From the NCBI RefSeq assembly GCF_001420595.1, contig NZ_LJIX01000006.1:738361-802360 (forward strand): a DNA stretch of 64,000 bases, in the 5' to 3' direction. Below are positions 50,775 to 60,515 of this stretch, piece after piece. Below the pieces are notes generated by a model. That model saw only the letters and a program-made list of their open reading frames with translations, ran no database searches and had not been told where the DNA came from. The first letter of the stretch is position 1; the number at the start of each line of letters is the position of its first letter. The position numbers and the translations under genes are program-made. This stretch comes from Cytobacillus solani (GTDB lineage: Bacteria; Bacillota; Bacilli; Bacillales; Cytobacillaceae).

Positions 50775-51305
50775 ATGGCCGTACCCATAGAAGGAGAACC
50801 GATTCAAATTCATAGTTATAAACACAATGGGCACATCCATCGCGTCTGGGATGAAACAACCATATTAAAAGGAACGCAAAATCTAGTAATTGGTGGAAAT
50901 GATCGGACGATTGTTACGGAATCAGATGGCAGGACATGGGTTACTAGAGAGCCAGCTATTTGTTATTTTCATTCGCAGTATTGGTTTAATGTAATTGGCA
51001 TGATTCGTGAAGATGGCATTTATTATTATTGCAATCTTAGCTCTCCATTTATTTTTGACGGAGAGGCTGTAAAGTATATTGATTATGATCTTGATATTAA
51101 AGTGTTTCCAGACATGACCTTCAATCTGCTAGATGAAGATGAGTATGAACGTCATCGCCAAGAAATGAATTATCCAGAGCCAATCGACCGGATTCTGAAG
51201 TATAATGTGGACCAATTGATTCATTGGATTAGACAAAGAAAAGGCCCATTTGCTCCTGATTTTATTGATACGTGGTATGAAAGATATTTAACATACAGAC
51301 GCTAA
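50775..51305 (+). CDS. ntdP: Nucleoside tri-/diphosphate phosphatase (DUF402)
   Basis: 176 residues, identical in length to B. subtilis YgaC. DUF402 beta-barrel features include [37 protein letters not shown], and the metal-binding [13 protein letters not shown], then [10 protein letters not shown]. The Staphylococcus homologue (Ntdp) hydrolyses nucleoside tri- and diphosphates with a divalent metal. GTAGGGGAGA precedes the ATG. A terminator follows. Confidence 0.9.
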   Translation: MAVPIEGEPIQIHSYKHNGHIHRVWDETTILKGTQNLVIGGNDRTIVTESDGRTWVTREPAICYFHSQYWFNVIGMIREDGIYYYCNLSSPFIFDGEAVKYIDYDLDIKVFPDMTFNLLDEDEYERHRQEMNYPEPIDRILKYNVDQLIHWIRQRKGPFAPDFIDTWYERYLTYRR

Positions 51306-51331
51306 ATGGATGAATGTGCGAAAACGTAACG

Positions 51332-51360
51332 CCTGTTGAGCCTTAGATCAACAGGTTTTT
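51332..51360 (+). terminator. Terminator of ntdP
   Basis: CCTGTTGA (51332-51339) pairs with TCAACAGG (51348-51355), followed by TTTTT. Confidence 0.88.
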
Positions 51361-51439
51361 ATGTGGGAAAATAATAGTAATTATGCGCATCTATTAACAA
51401 GATTCCATGGGGCCAGTTACGGATAAGAGGGGGAAAAAG

Positions 51440-53188
51440 TTGGATAGCATCAAGCGTTACATGCAGTTTGTGAAACCATATCGACTTCAAATTATTGTAA
51501 CCATCATCATTGGAATTATTAAGTTTGCCATCCCGCTGATGATTCCGCTTTTAATCAAATATGTGATTGATGATATAGCAGGCAATACTGCTTTAAGCAG
51601 TGCGGAACAAACGAGCAAGCTGTTTATGATTATGGGCATTATGATTATTATATTTGTTGTCGTTCGGCCGCCCATTGAATATTACCGTCAATACTATGCT
51701 CAATGGGTTGCAAGTAAAATTTTATACGATATTCGGGATAGGCTTTTTACGCATATTCAGAAGCTGAGCTTTAAATATTACGCAAATATAAGAGCAGGGG
51801 AAGTTATTTCAAGAGTCATCAATGATGTTGAGCAAACAAAAACATTTGTCATCACAGGATTAATGAACCTTTGGCTGGATATCGCAACAATCATTATCGC
51901 AGTGGTCATTATGATGCAGATGGATGTAACTCTGACAATTGTTTCATTAATTTTATTCCCTTTCTACGGATTTTCAGTGAAATATTTCTTCGGCAATTTA
52001 AGAAAGCTTACAAGAAGACGGTCACAGGCACTCGCTGAGGTGCAAGGCTATCTCCATGAACGAGTACAAGGGATGGCTGTGATTAAAAGCTTTGCGATCG
52101 AGGATTATGAACAAACACAATTTGATAAGCAAAACAGTAACTTCTTAACAAAGGCAATTGACCATACGAAATGGAATGCGAAAGCCTTTGCTGTTGTGAA
52201 TACGATTACAGATATCGCCCCATTAATCGTCATCGGTTATTCAGGGTACCAGGTGATACAAGGAGACCTGTCGATTGGGACGATGATGGCGTTTATTGCC
52301 TATATAGATCGATTATACAATCCGCTTAGAAGGCTTGTGAATTCCTCAACAACGATGACACAGGCGATTGCATCCATGGACAGGGTTTTCGATTTAATCG
52401 ATGAGAAATACGATATCGATGATTCGCCAAATGCGATTGAATGTAATCATGTGAAGGGAGATATCGATTTTGAACAGGTAAGCTTTTCCTACAGTGAAAA
52501 GGAAGAGCATGTCTTAAAAAATATTTCACTCCATGTGCAAAAGGGAGAGACAATCGCTCTAGTTGGCATGAGTGGAGGTGGAAAATCCTCATTAGTCGGA
52601 CTTATTCCCCGATTTTATGATGTCACAGACGGAAGGATTCTTCTCGATGGGGAAGACATTCGCTCATTTAAGGTCCGCTCATTAAGAGATAAAATTGGAA
52701 TGGTACTGCAGGATAATATTTTATTTAGTGAATCGGTGAAAACAAATATTTTATTAGGCAAACCGGATGCAACGGATGAAGAGGTTATTGAAGCTGCAAA
52801 GGCTGCCAATGCTCATGAATTTATTATGAATTTGCCAGATGGCTATGAGACGAAAGTAGGAGAACGGGGTGTGAAACTTTCAGGTGGGCAAAAGCAGCGG
52901 GTAGCGATTGCCAGGATCTTTTTAAAGAATCCGCCTATCCTGGTTTTGGATGAAGCGACATCTGCACTAGATTTAGAAAGTGAGCATTTGATTCAGGAGG
53001 CACTTGAGCAATTGGCTAAAGATCGGACAACCTTTATTGTTGCTCACCGCTTATCGACCATCACACATGCGGATCGCATCATCCTCATAGAGCATGGCGA
53101 AATTGTAGAAATCGGCAGCCATGATGAATTAATGAAAAAGCAAGGAAATTATTATAAGCTTTTCCAAGTACAGCAATTAGAGCATTAA
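51440..53188 (+). CDS. ygaD: ABC exporter YgaD (homodimer type)
   Basis: 582 residues: six membrane helices, then Walker [10 protein letters not shown], signature [15 protein letters not shown], Walker [12 protein letters not shown] and H-loop VAHRLST. All catalytic motifs are intact, so it can work as a homodimer, unlike the pair at 35637-39186. The frame opens at 51407, but GAGGGGGA is spaced for the TTG at 51440, giving nearly the B. subtilis length. It resembles multidrug/lipid exporters of the MsbA type. The substrate is unknown. Confidence 0.9.
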   Translation: MDSIKRYMQFVKPYRLQIIVTIIIGIIKFAIPLMIPLLIKYVIDDIAGNTALSSAEQTSKLFMIMGIMIIIFVVVRPPIEYYRQYYAQWVASKILYDIRDRLFTHIQKLSFKYYANIRAGEVISRVINDVEQTKTFVITGLMNLWLDIATIIIAVVIMMQMDVTLTIVSLILFPFYGFSVKYFFGNLRKLTRRRSQALAEVQGYLHERVQGMAVIKSFAIEDYEQTQFDKQNSNFLTKAIDHTKWNAKAFAVVNTITDIAPLIVIGYSGYQVIQGDLSIGTMMAFIAYIDRLYNPLRRLVNSSTTMTQAIASMDRVFDLIDEKYDIDDSPNAIECNHVKGDIDFEQVSFSYSEKEEHVLKNISLHVQKGETIALVGMSGGGKSSLVGLIPRFYDVTDGRILLDGEDIRSFKVRSLRDKIGMVLQDNILFSESVKTNILLGKPDATDEEVIEAAKAANAHEFIMNLPDGYETKVGERGVKLSGGQKQRVAIARIFLKNPPILVLDEATSALDLESEHLIQEALEQLAKDRTTFIVAHRLSTITHADRIILIEHGEIVEIGSHDELMKKQGNYYKLFQVQQLEH

Positions 53189-53196
53189 CTTTGAGC

Positions 53197-53225
53197 TGAC
53201 CCTATGAATAGGGTCAGTTTTCTTT
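53197..53225 (+). terminator. Terminator of ygaD
   Basis: TGACCCTAT pairs with ATAGGGTCA, followed by GTTTTCTTTTT. The next 250 bases to dppD are A/T-rich and should hold the dpp promoter; none was fixed. Confidence 0.8.
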
Positions 53226-53472
53226 TTGTCCAGTAGTGAAACGAATAGTCATTATTGCCTAACTCCTACATAAGATAATAGAGATGATGAAGTAAACATG
53301 TCTATTTTTATTCATTTTTGTCGAAAAATATAAAATTATTGATATATTCATATAATTTAAATAAATCAGTAGACTTAGAGAAACTTTTTTAATAGAATAA
53401 AAAGCAAGCGATAAACGAATTCCGATTTTTCGGAATTTAATAATGGGTGGACACCTAGAAAGGAGTATCACT

Positions 53473-54471
53473 GTGACACAAGCTCCAGTATTAGATGTAA
53501 AGCAGTTAAAGACATCTTTTTTTTCAGCGGATGGAGAAATACCTGCAGTTGATGAAGTGAGTTTTTCGGTAAATAAAGGAGAAATTCTGGGAATTGTAGG
53601 AGAGTCTGGCTGTGGAAAAAGTGTCACTTCATTATCAATCATGAAGCTGATCCCTCAGCCGCCAGGGAAAATTGTCGGTGGTGAAATCTTGCTTAATGGC
53701 GAGAATATCGTCTATTCCTCAGAGAAAAGAATGCGTGAAATTAGGGGTAATGAAGTAGCAATGATTTTTCAGGAACCAATGACTTCATTAAACCCGCTGT
53801 TTACAATCGGCAATCAGCTGATTGAAGGCATCAAAATACATACAAAAGCTGGAAAGAAAGAGGCCTTTCAGCGAGCAGTTGAAATGCTAAAGCTAGTTGG
53901 GCTGCCGCGTGCAGAACAAATTATGCATGAATATCCTCATCAGCTTTCTGGAGGAATGAGGCAAAGGGTCATGATTGCCATGGCGCTTTCCTGTCATCCG
54001 AAGCTGCTTATTGCAGATGAGCCTACCACTGCATTAGATGTAACCATTCAAGCTCAAATTCTAGCCTTAATGAAAGATTTGAATGAAAAGCTGGATACAG
54101 CCATCGTATTAATTACCCACGATTTAGGTGTAGTAGCCGAAGTTTGTGAACGTGTGATTGTTATGTATGCAGGGAAGGTCGTGGAAGAGGCGCCAGTAAT
54201 GGAAATTTTTAAAAATCCGAAGCATCCATATACACTTGGATTGCTGCAGTCGGTGCCTGATGTCCGAGAAAAAAAAGAACGCCTCTATTCGATTCCTGGC
54301 AATGTTCCAAAACCGGGGTCCATAAGGAAGGGCTGCCGTTTTGCTGCCAGATGTGAATTCGTTCATGAACGTTGTCTTTCAGATACCCCTCCATTGTACA
54401 AGGTAGAAGGTGCTGATCAGCATACGGTAAGATGTTTCCTGCATGAATCAGGAGGTGCGATAAGTGGCTGA
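53473..54471 (+). CDS. dppD: Oligo/dipeptide ABC transporter ATPase DppD
   Basis: 332 residues. Walker A GESGCGKS, Q-loop FQEPMTSLNP, signature LSGGMRQRVMIAMAL, Walker B LLIADEPTTALD, H-loop THDL, and the C-terminal oligopeptide ATPase region with cysteines (CRFAARCEFVHERC) that in this family can hold an Fe-S cluster. GTG at 53473 follows AAAGGAG; the frame is open from 53443. It is the first gene of a five-gene operon (ATPases, binding protein, two permeases). It overlaps dppF by 8 bases. Confidence 0.93.
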   Translation: MTQAPVLDVKQLKTSFFSADGEIPAVDEVSFSVNKGEILGIVGESGCGKSVTSLSIMKLIPQPPGKIVGGEILLNGENIVYSSEKRMREIRGNEVAMIFQEPMTSLNPLFTIGNQLIEGIKIHTKAGKKEAFQRAVEMLKLVGLPRAEQIMHEYPHQLSGGMRQRVMIAMALSCHPKLLIADEPTTALDVTIQAQILALMKDLNEKLDTAIVLITHDLGVVAEVCERVIVMYAGKVVEEAPVMEIFKNPKHPYTLGLLQSVPDVREKKERLYSIPGNVPKPGSIRKGCRFAARCEFVHERCLSDTPPLYKVEGADQHTVRCFLHESGGAISG

Positions 54472-55438
54472 GATCTTATTAGAAGTCAATCAATTAAAGA
54501 AGTACTTTCCAATAAATGGGGGAATATTTGGTAAAAGGGTTGGAGAAGTAAAGGCGGTAGACGACATTAGCTTCTTTGTTAACAAAGGGGAGACGCTCGG
54601 TATTGTTGGTGAGTCGGGCTGCGGAAAATCAACGACAGGCCGAATGTTAATGCGCTTGATCGAACCAACGGAAGGGAAAGTGCTCTTTGAAGGAAAAGAG
54701 TTAACAAACCTATCGGACGGGGATATGAGAAAAATGCGCAAGGAAATGCAAATGGTTTTTCAAGATCCCTTTGCCTCCTTAAATCCCCGCCATACAGTAG
54801 AAAAGATTTTGGAAGAACCGCTCATTGTCCACGGGATTGGTGATAAAGTGGAGCGGAAAAAAAGAGTAAAAGAAATGCTGGAGGTTGTAGGTCTAAGCAG
54901 TTACCATGCGAAACGCTATCCGCATCAATTCAGCGGAGGACAAAGACAGCGGATAGGAATAGCGCGTGCCTTAATGACAAAGCCAAAGCTCATTATTGCT
55001 GATGAGCCTGTATCTGCATTGGATGTTTCTATTCAATCGCAAGTGTTGAATCTGCTTGAAGATCTGCAAGAGGAATTCCAGCTCACCTATATATTTATTG
55101 CCCATGATCTAGGGGTTGTTAAGCATATTAGCGATCGGGTGGGTGTGATGTATCTTGGAAGATTAGTAGAAATTACTGAAGCTGAGAAATTATACGAGAA
55201 TCCGCTCCATCCATATACAAAGGCTTTATTAGGTGCTGTTCCAGTTCCTGATCCTACATTGAAAAAGGAGAGGGAGCTTTTAACAGGTGATATTCCGAGT
55301 CCTTCAAATCCGCCGTCTGGGTGTGCATTTCATACGAGATGCAGGGAATGTATGGACATTTGTAAAACAGAAAGGCCTCAATTAGAGGAAATTGAACCGG
55401 GTCATTTTGCGGCATGCCATTTGTATAAGAAGAAATAA
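54464..55438 (+). CDS. dppF: Oligo/dipeptide ABC transporter ATPase DppF
   Basis: 324 residues: Walker A GESGCGKST, signature FSGGQRQRIGIARAL, Walker B LIIADEPVSALD, H-loop AHDL, and C-terminal CAFHTRCRECMDIC cysteines. The start is GTG at 54464 after AGGAGGTG inside the dppD end. It pairs with DppD to power DppBC. Confidence 0.93.
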   Translation: MAEILLEVNQLKKYFPINGGIFGKRVGEVKAVDDISFFVNKGETLGIVGESGCGKSTTGRMLMRLIEPTEGKVLFEGKELTNLSDGDMRKMRKEMQMVFQDPFASLNPRHTVEKILEEPLIVHGIGDKVERKKRVKEMLEVVGLSSYHAKRYPHQFSGGQRQRIGIARALMTKPKLIIADEPVSALDVSIQSQVLNLLEDLQEEFQLTYIFIAHDLGVVKHISDRVGVMYLGRLVEITEAEKLYENPLHPYTKALLGAVPVPDPTLKKERELLTGDIPSPSNPPSGCAFHTRCRECMDICKTERPQLEEIEPGHFAACHLYKKK

Positions 55439-55524
55439 ACGATTCTTTTGGTGATGCTGCATGAATGATAGATAGCAAGTAAGAAATGTATTATGCCTTT
55501 GGCAAATGAAAAAGGGGGAAAACA

Positions 55525-57150
55525 ATGAATAAGCGCAAAGGGATTTTATTTCTAGTTTTTGCTTTGCTTCTATCTCTCGCATTGGTTGGCTGCAGCGGTA
55601 ACAGCTCAACTGGGGGTACGAAGGAAGAGGGAGAGAAAGATACTGGGACAGAAGGAACAAAAGATACGGAAGAAGGAGCAGGTGGCGGTACATTAGTATT
55701 TGGCCGCGGCGGAGATTCCACTTCTCTTGACCCAGCAATTACAACCGAAGGGGAAGCATTTAAGGTTACAGATAATTTATTTGAAACATTAATTAACTTT
55801 GGGGAGCAAGATACTGAAATTGAACCAGGACTTGCGACAGAATGGACCACAAGTGAAGATGGGTTAAAACATACATTAAAGCTTCGTGAAGGCGTTAAAT
55901 TCCATGATGGAACTGACTTTAATGCAGAAGCTGTCGTTTTTAACTTTGAGCGCTGGAAAGCAGGGAATGCGGAGCAGTTCTATTACTATAATTCTCAATT
56001 CGGCGATAAAATTGATAGTGTAAAGGCGGTAGATGCATATACAGTCGAATTTACTTTAAATAAACCAATTGCACCATTCTTCAAAAACCTAGCGATGTCA
56101 CCGTTCGGTATTGCCAGCCCTGCTGCGATTGAAAAGCATGGGGAAAAGTTTATGGAAAATCCAGTTGGAACAGGTCCATTCGTATTTAAAGAGTGGAAGC
56201 GAAATGACCGGATTACGATTGAAAAGTATGCTGATTATTGGCAAGAAGGTCTTCCAAAGTTAGATCAAGTCATTTTCCGTGCGATTCCAGAAAACTCTGC
56301 TCGTCTAAATGCATTAGCTTCAGGCGAGGTTGATTTAATCGATGGCGTGAACTTCAGCGATGTAGAGACAATCGAAGGAAATCCAGATTTACAAGTTTTC
56401 GAGCGTCCAACACTGAACGTGGCTTACCTTGGTTTAACAAATACGCGCGGACCGCTTAAGGATAAGCTTGTCCGTCAAGCACTTAATCATGCAGTAGACA
56501 AAAAAGCGTTAATCGAAGCGTTCTATGCTGGAGCAGCTGATCCGGCTATTAACCCAATGCCTCCAGTTGTAGCAGGCTATAATGATGCAGTGGAAGATTA
56601 TCCGTATGATCCAGAAAAAGCGAAGGAATTATTAAAAGAAGCTGGCTATGAAAACGGTTTTGAAATGGAACTATGGGCTATGCCTGTTGCTCGTCCGTAT
56701 ATGCCTGATGGCCAGAAGGTAGCTGAAGCATTACAAGCAAACTTTGAAGCCATTGGGGTAAAAGCAAAAATCGTTTCCTATGAGTGGGGTACGTATTTAG
56801 AAAAGGCAAATAAAGGGGAAGCAGATTCGTTCTTGCTTGGCTGGACTGGTGACAACGGGGATGCCGACAACTTCCTTTATGTTCTTCTAGATGAAGATGC
56901 AATTGGCTCAAATAACTATACGTACTACAAAAATCCAGAGGTTCATGAGTTATTATTAAAGGCTCAAGCTAGTTCTGATCAAGCAGAACGTGAAGAGCTT
57001 TATAAACAAGCACAAGTCATTATTAAAGATGATGCTCCATGGATTCCGCTTGTTCACTCAAGACCAATCCTAGCGGGTAAAGCTGGTATTTCTAACTTTA
57101 AGCCACATCCAACAGGCTCTGACTTACTTTCTCATGTTGAATTAAAATAA
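55525..57150 (+). CDS. dppE: Oligo/dipeptide ABC transporter substrate-binding lipoprotein
   Basis: 541 residues. Signal peptide with lipobox LVGC (C23), a low-complexity acidic/threonine linker (about 25-55), then the class C binding fold (GRGGDSTSLDPAITTEGEA; KLREGVKFHDGTDFNAEAV; NPVGTGPFVFKEW; VRQALNHAVDKKALIEAFY). It binds peptides (or, in some relatives, nickel or heme) for DppBC. AAAGGGGGA precedes the ATG. Its place after the two ATPases rather than at the end is an operon order seen in some Bacilli. Confidence 0.92.
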   Translation: MNKRKGILFLVFALLLSLALVGCSGNSSTGGTKEEGEKDTGTEGTKDTEEGAGGGTLVFGRGGDSTSLDPAITTEGEAFKVTDNLFETLINFGEQDTEIEPGLATEWTTSEDGLKHTLKLREGVKFHDGTDFNAEAVVFNFERWKAGNAEQFYYYNSQFGDKIDSVKAVDAYTVEFTLNKPIAPFFKNLAMSPFGIASPAAIEKHGEKFMENPVGTGPFVFKEWKRNDRITIEKYADYWQEGLPKLDQVIFRAIPENSARLNALASGEVDLIDGVNFSDVETIEGNPDLQVFERPTLNVAYLGLTNTRGPLKDKLVRQALNHAVDKKALIEAFYAGAADPAINPMPPVVAGYNDAVEDYPYDPEKAKELLKEAGYENGFEMELWAMPVARPYMPDGQKVAEALQANFEAIGVKAKIVSYEWGTYLEKANKGEADSFLLGWTGDNGDADNFLYVLLDEDAIGSNNYTYYKNPEVHELLLKAQASSDQAEREELYKQAQVIIKDDAPWIPLVHSRPILAGKAGISNFKPHPTGSDLLSHVELK

Positions 57151-57237
57151 GCCTTATGAAAAGGGAGTTCAGCAGTGACTCCCTTTTCTATTCCAACTCC
57201 ATTGAATATTGGACAACCTTCCAGTGAGGTGAAAAAG

Positions 57238-58242
57238 ATGTTTTCCTATACGATAAAACGAGTATTGTCCTTAGTGCCAGTTTTGCTAGGTCTATCCTTG
57301 ATTGTCTTTTTTATGATTCGGGCTATACCTGGAGATCCAGCACAGATTATCCTTGGACAATTAGCAACAAAAGAGGCAGTAGCAGATTTAACAAAGCAGC
57401 TGGGGCTTGATCAGCCTTGGTATATTCAGTACTTTACATATCTCGGGGGATTATTAACCGGGGATTTAGGTGAATCGATAAAGACGAAGACTGCGATCAG
57501 CCAAGAAGTCTGGCCGTATTTAGCAGCGACAATCGAGCTATCCTTTTGTGCGATTGTGATCGCAATTGTTATTGGCGTAAATGCCGGCATCATAAGTGCA
57601 TGGTACCAGAACTCATGGTTTGACTATATTGCGATGGTACTTGCACTAATTGGGGTTTCTATGCCAATCTTTTGGCTTGGATTAATGGAACAATGGGTGT
57701 TTGCGATTAATCTTGACTGGCTTCCTACATCGGGAAGAGAAGAAGTTAGAAATCCTGTCACATCCATCACGAATATTTATATGGTTGATACATTGCTGCA
57801 AGGGAGAATGGATCAATTTTGGGACGTTGTGAAACATTTGATTCTCCCAGCATTTGCATTAGCGACCATTCCAATGGCCATTATTGCAAGGATTACACGA
57901 TCGTCCATGCTTGAAGTGATGAGATCTGATTTCATTCGTACAGCAAGAGCGAAGGGATTACGGATGTTCTGGGTCGTTTATAAGCATTCATTAAAAAATG
58001 CGATTATTCCAGTTCTTACGATTATCGGTCTTCAAACCGGTCTATTGCTGGGAGGAGCAATCCTAACAGAAACGATCTTTAGCTGGCCGGGGATGGGACG
58101 CTATATTTATGATGCGATTAATGCCCGTGACTATCCAGTTATTCAATCTGGGATATTAATCATTGCCTTTATTTTCGTCATGATTAACTTAGTTGTGGAC
58201 TTGCTCTATGCAGTAATTGATCCACGGATTAAATATAATTAG
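57238..58242 (+). CDS. dppB: Oligo/dipeptide ABC permease DppB
   Basis: 334 residues with six membrane segments; the N-terminal IKRVLSLVPVLLGLSLIVFF, GDPAQIILGQLATKE, and the EAA loop FIRTARAKGLRMFWVVYKHS, with GGAILTETIFSWPGMGRYIY, are characteristic. The frame opens at 57175, but GAGGTGAAAAAG points to the ATG at 57238. It forms the channel with DppC. Confidence 0.93.
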   Translation: MFSYTIKRVLSLVPVLLGLSLIVFFMIRAIPGDPAQIILGQLATKEAVADLTKQLGLDQPWYIQYFTYLGGLLTGDLGESIKTKTAISQEVWPYLAATIELSFCAIVIAIVIGVNAGIISAWYQNSWFDYIAMVLALIGVSMPIFWLGLMEQWVFAINLDWLPTSGREEVRNPVTSITNIYMVDTLLQGRMDQFWDVVKHLILPAFALATIPMAIIARITRSSMLEVMRSDFIRTARAKGLRMFWVVYKHSLKNAIIPVLTIIGLQTGLLLGGAILTETIFSWPGMGRYIYDAINARDYPVIQSGILIIAFIFVMINLVVDLLYAVIDPRIKYN

Positions 58243-58256
58243 GGGGGGGAACACAC

Positions 58257-59156
58257 TTGGAACTTTCAACTCAAAAAGACTTACAGCCACAGCTTGTACC
58301 TGAAGAAGACAAGGTTGTTTCCCCTTGGCTTGAGGCATGGAGAAGCTTTCGAAAGAATAAATTAGCACTGATTGGCACATTAATTGTTCTATTTTTTATC
58401 GTCATTGCGGTATTTGCACCGGTGATTGCTCCCCAAGGAATTAATGAGCAAATGCTTTCAAAACGATTGCAGGCTCCATCAGGTGAGCATTGGTTTGGTA
58501 CGGATGACTTTGGAAGAGATATTTTTTCGAGGGTTATTTATGGGACAAGAATCTCATTATGGGTAGGCTTTCTTGCTGTTATGGGATCGATTATCGTTGG
58601 CTGTTTTCTAGGAATCGTGGCCGGTTATTATGGTAAATGGGTAGATACTATTATTTCACGTCTATTTGATATTATGCTTGCATTTCCGAGTATTCTATTA
58701 GCAATTGCGATTGTTGCTGTATTAGGCCCATCTTTGAAAAATGCCCTAATAGCGATTGCTGTCATTAATATTCCGAATTTTGGAAGGTTAATCCGATCCC
58801 GTGTGCTAAGTGTAAAGCAGGAAGAGTATATTATGGCTGCTAAAGCTGTCGGAATGAAAGATAGCCGGATTTTATTCCGGCATGTGCTTCCAAATAGCAT
58901 GGCTCCAATTATAGTACAAGGGACATTGGCTATTGCGACAGCGATTATTGAAGCAGCTGCACTAGGCTTTCTTGGATTAGGCGCGACTGCACCTAATCCA
59001 GAGTGGGGGAAAATGCTTTCAGACGCAAGGCCGCTATTAATGCAAGCTCCTTGGACGATGTTCTTCCCTGGAATTGCGATTATGCTGACCGTATTAGGCT
59101 TTAACTTAATGGGGGATGGTCTGAGAGATGCGCTTGACCCTAGGATGAAAAATTAA
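58257..59156 (+). CDS. dppC: Oligo/dipeptide ABC permease DppC
   Basis: 299 residues with six membrane segments and the usual DppC N-terminal extension (SPWLEAWRSFRKNKLALIGT). WFGTDDFGRDIFSRVIYGTR and the EAA loop EYIMAAKAVGMKDSRILFRH confirm the family. It starts at TTG 58257 after AGGGGGGGGA. Last gene of the operon. Confidence 0.93.
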   Translation: MELSTQKDLQPQLVPEEDKVVSPWLEAWRSFRKNKLALIGTLIVLFFIVIAVFAPVIAPQGINEQMLSKRLQAPSGEHWFGTDDFGRDIFSRVIYGTRISLWVGFLAVMGSIIVGCFLGIVAGYYGKWVDTIISRLFDIMLAFPSILLAIAIVAVLGPSLKNALIAIAVINIPNFGRLIRSRVLSVKQEEYIMAAKAVGMKDSRILFRHVLPNSMAPIIVQGTLAIATAIIEAAALGFLGLGATAPNPEWGKMLSDARPLLMQAPWTMFFPGIAIMLTVLGFNLMGDGLRDALDPRMKN

Positions 59157-59171
59157 TAGGCATGAAAAAAG

Positions 59172-59199
59172 AAAAAGCAGCTGAAAATCAGCTGCTTTT
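59172..59199. terminator. Bidirectional terminator, dpp operon / ygaE
   Basis: AAAAGCAGCTGA pairs with TCAGCTGCTTTT around AAA, with A and T runs on the sides. It lies at the convergent ends of dppC and ygaE, touching the ygaE stop. Confidence 0.85.
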
Positions 59200-60268
59200 A
59201 CTCTTCTATCATAATTTCACTCGTCTTCTTATGATAGGTTTGGAAACTCGTGATTAGCTTATCGAGATGGACGACTTGTTCATCATAATTGATAATTGCT
59301 GATAGAATTTGCACTGTATGTGAAAGTGTCGCTTCATCTTCAATTTTTGCTTCCTTTTGATTGGCAAAAAAGAGATTGAGCAGTTCCTTGCTGTTTAGAA
59401 TGATGTCTCCCTCTTCAAAGGTCACGTTAGGCTTTACTTTTCCTATGAATTTAAGCATGACATGTTCATGATAATGGATAAGACAATCTAATTGCTGCTG
59501 AACCGCATGCTGGAATTCTGCGGGCATCTCTTGAAGATCATTTTCAAATCGATGCAATCTCCTCAGCATTTCTAGCGATCTTTTTACAGTAGAAATCATC
59601 TGCCTGTAGATGACAAGCTTCCGAGATTTCACTAATGTATTTTTTTTGAAGTAGTTGCGTTCTTCCTTATACATCACATATAAATGATCGAGGCTTCGAA
59701 CGGATTCCTTCATTTTTCCAATATCGTTCTTAAGCAGACGGTGTTCTGATGCATGCCTAATCGTGAGGCGAATCCATTTGGTCGTTTCTTCTGTTACATC
59801 AGAAATCTTATAGTATAGTTTCTTTTCATACTTTGGAGGCAAGAAAACTAAATTAACGATAAAAGCAGATAATACCCCAAGCATGATGGTTGAAAAACGA
59901 ATAAGTGCAAACTGGATAAACTCATCACCTGGTGTTTCCATAATAACAATCATGGTAACGAGAGAGAGTGAGATTGTATTTTCGATTTTCAGCTTCAGGT
60001 TAATCGTAATCACAATAATCGCCGCAAGCCCAATAATGACGATATGATTTCCTAGTAATAAAACGAAAATTACAGCAATGATTGCACCAATAAAATTCCC
60101 TTGAATTTGCTCAATTATGGACAAAAATGACCGGTAAATGGTCGGCTGCACAGCGAAAATCGCTGCAATTGCTGCAAAGACAGGGGAAGGCAGCTGAAAT
60201 AATTCCGATAATAATAATGATAAAATGATTGCGATTCCCGTTTTTAATATGCGGGCGCCAAGCTTCAT
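59198..60268 (-). CDS. ygaE: YgaE-like FUSC/aromatic-acid exporter-family membrane protein
   Basis: 356 residues: about six membrane helices in the first 165 (RILKTGIAIILSLLLSELF, AAIAAIFAVQPTIYRSF, IIEQIQGNFIGAIIAVIFVL) and a long helical cytoplasmic C-terminal region. This is the ArAE/FUSC-like layout (DUF939); relatives export aromatic acids or are untested. GAAAGGAAATATG-type bases precede the ATG. In B. subtilis ygaE follows ygaD directly; here the dpp operon lies between. Confidence 0.87.
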   Translation of the reverse strand: MKLGARILKTGIAIILSLLLSELFQLPSPVFAAIAAIFAVQPTIYRSFLSIIEQIQGNFIGAIIAVIFVLLLGNHIVIIGLAAIIVITINLKLKIENTISLSLVTMIVIMETPGDEFIQFALIRFSTIMLGVLSAFIVNLVFLPPKYEKKLYYKISDVTEETTKWIRLTIRHASEHRLLKNDIGKMKESVRSLDHLYVMYKEERNYFKKNTLVKSRKLVIYRQMISTVKRSLEMLRRLHRFENDLQEMPAEFQHAVQQQLDCLIHYHEHVMLKFIGKVKPNVTFEEGDIILNSKELLNLFFANQKEAKIEDEATLSHTVQILSAIINYDEQVVHLDKLITSFQTYHKKTSEIMIEE

Positions 60269-60460
60269 ACGTACATATTTCCTTTCTTTTTAAATAATAC
60301 TACCCTATCCGACAGAATCGAATAAAGTTTTTTGATTGTGCCTCTAGCTTTTGTTAAGTCTATGACATTAATGTACTATACATGGATATCCGAAGAAGCA
60401 CAATGGGCATTTTTTTGAACTTTTCATTGAAGATGGATTTTAAGTTTAAAGACATAGGAA

Positions 60461-60484
60461 AAAGGAGCGATATATCGCTCCTTT
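60461..60484 (-). terminator. Terminator of gsaB
   Basis: Palindrome AAAGGAGCGATATATCGCTCC followed by TTT; on the minus strand the stem is followed by CCTTTTTCC. It lies 32 bases beyond the gsaB stop. Confidence 0.75.
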
Positions 60485-60515
60485 GCTGACTAATATTTCT
60501 AAAATAGGATTACAT

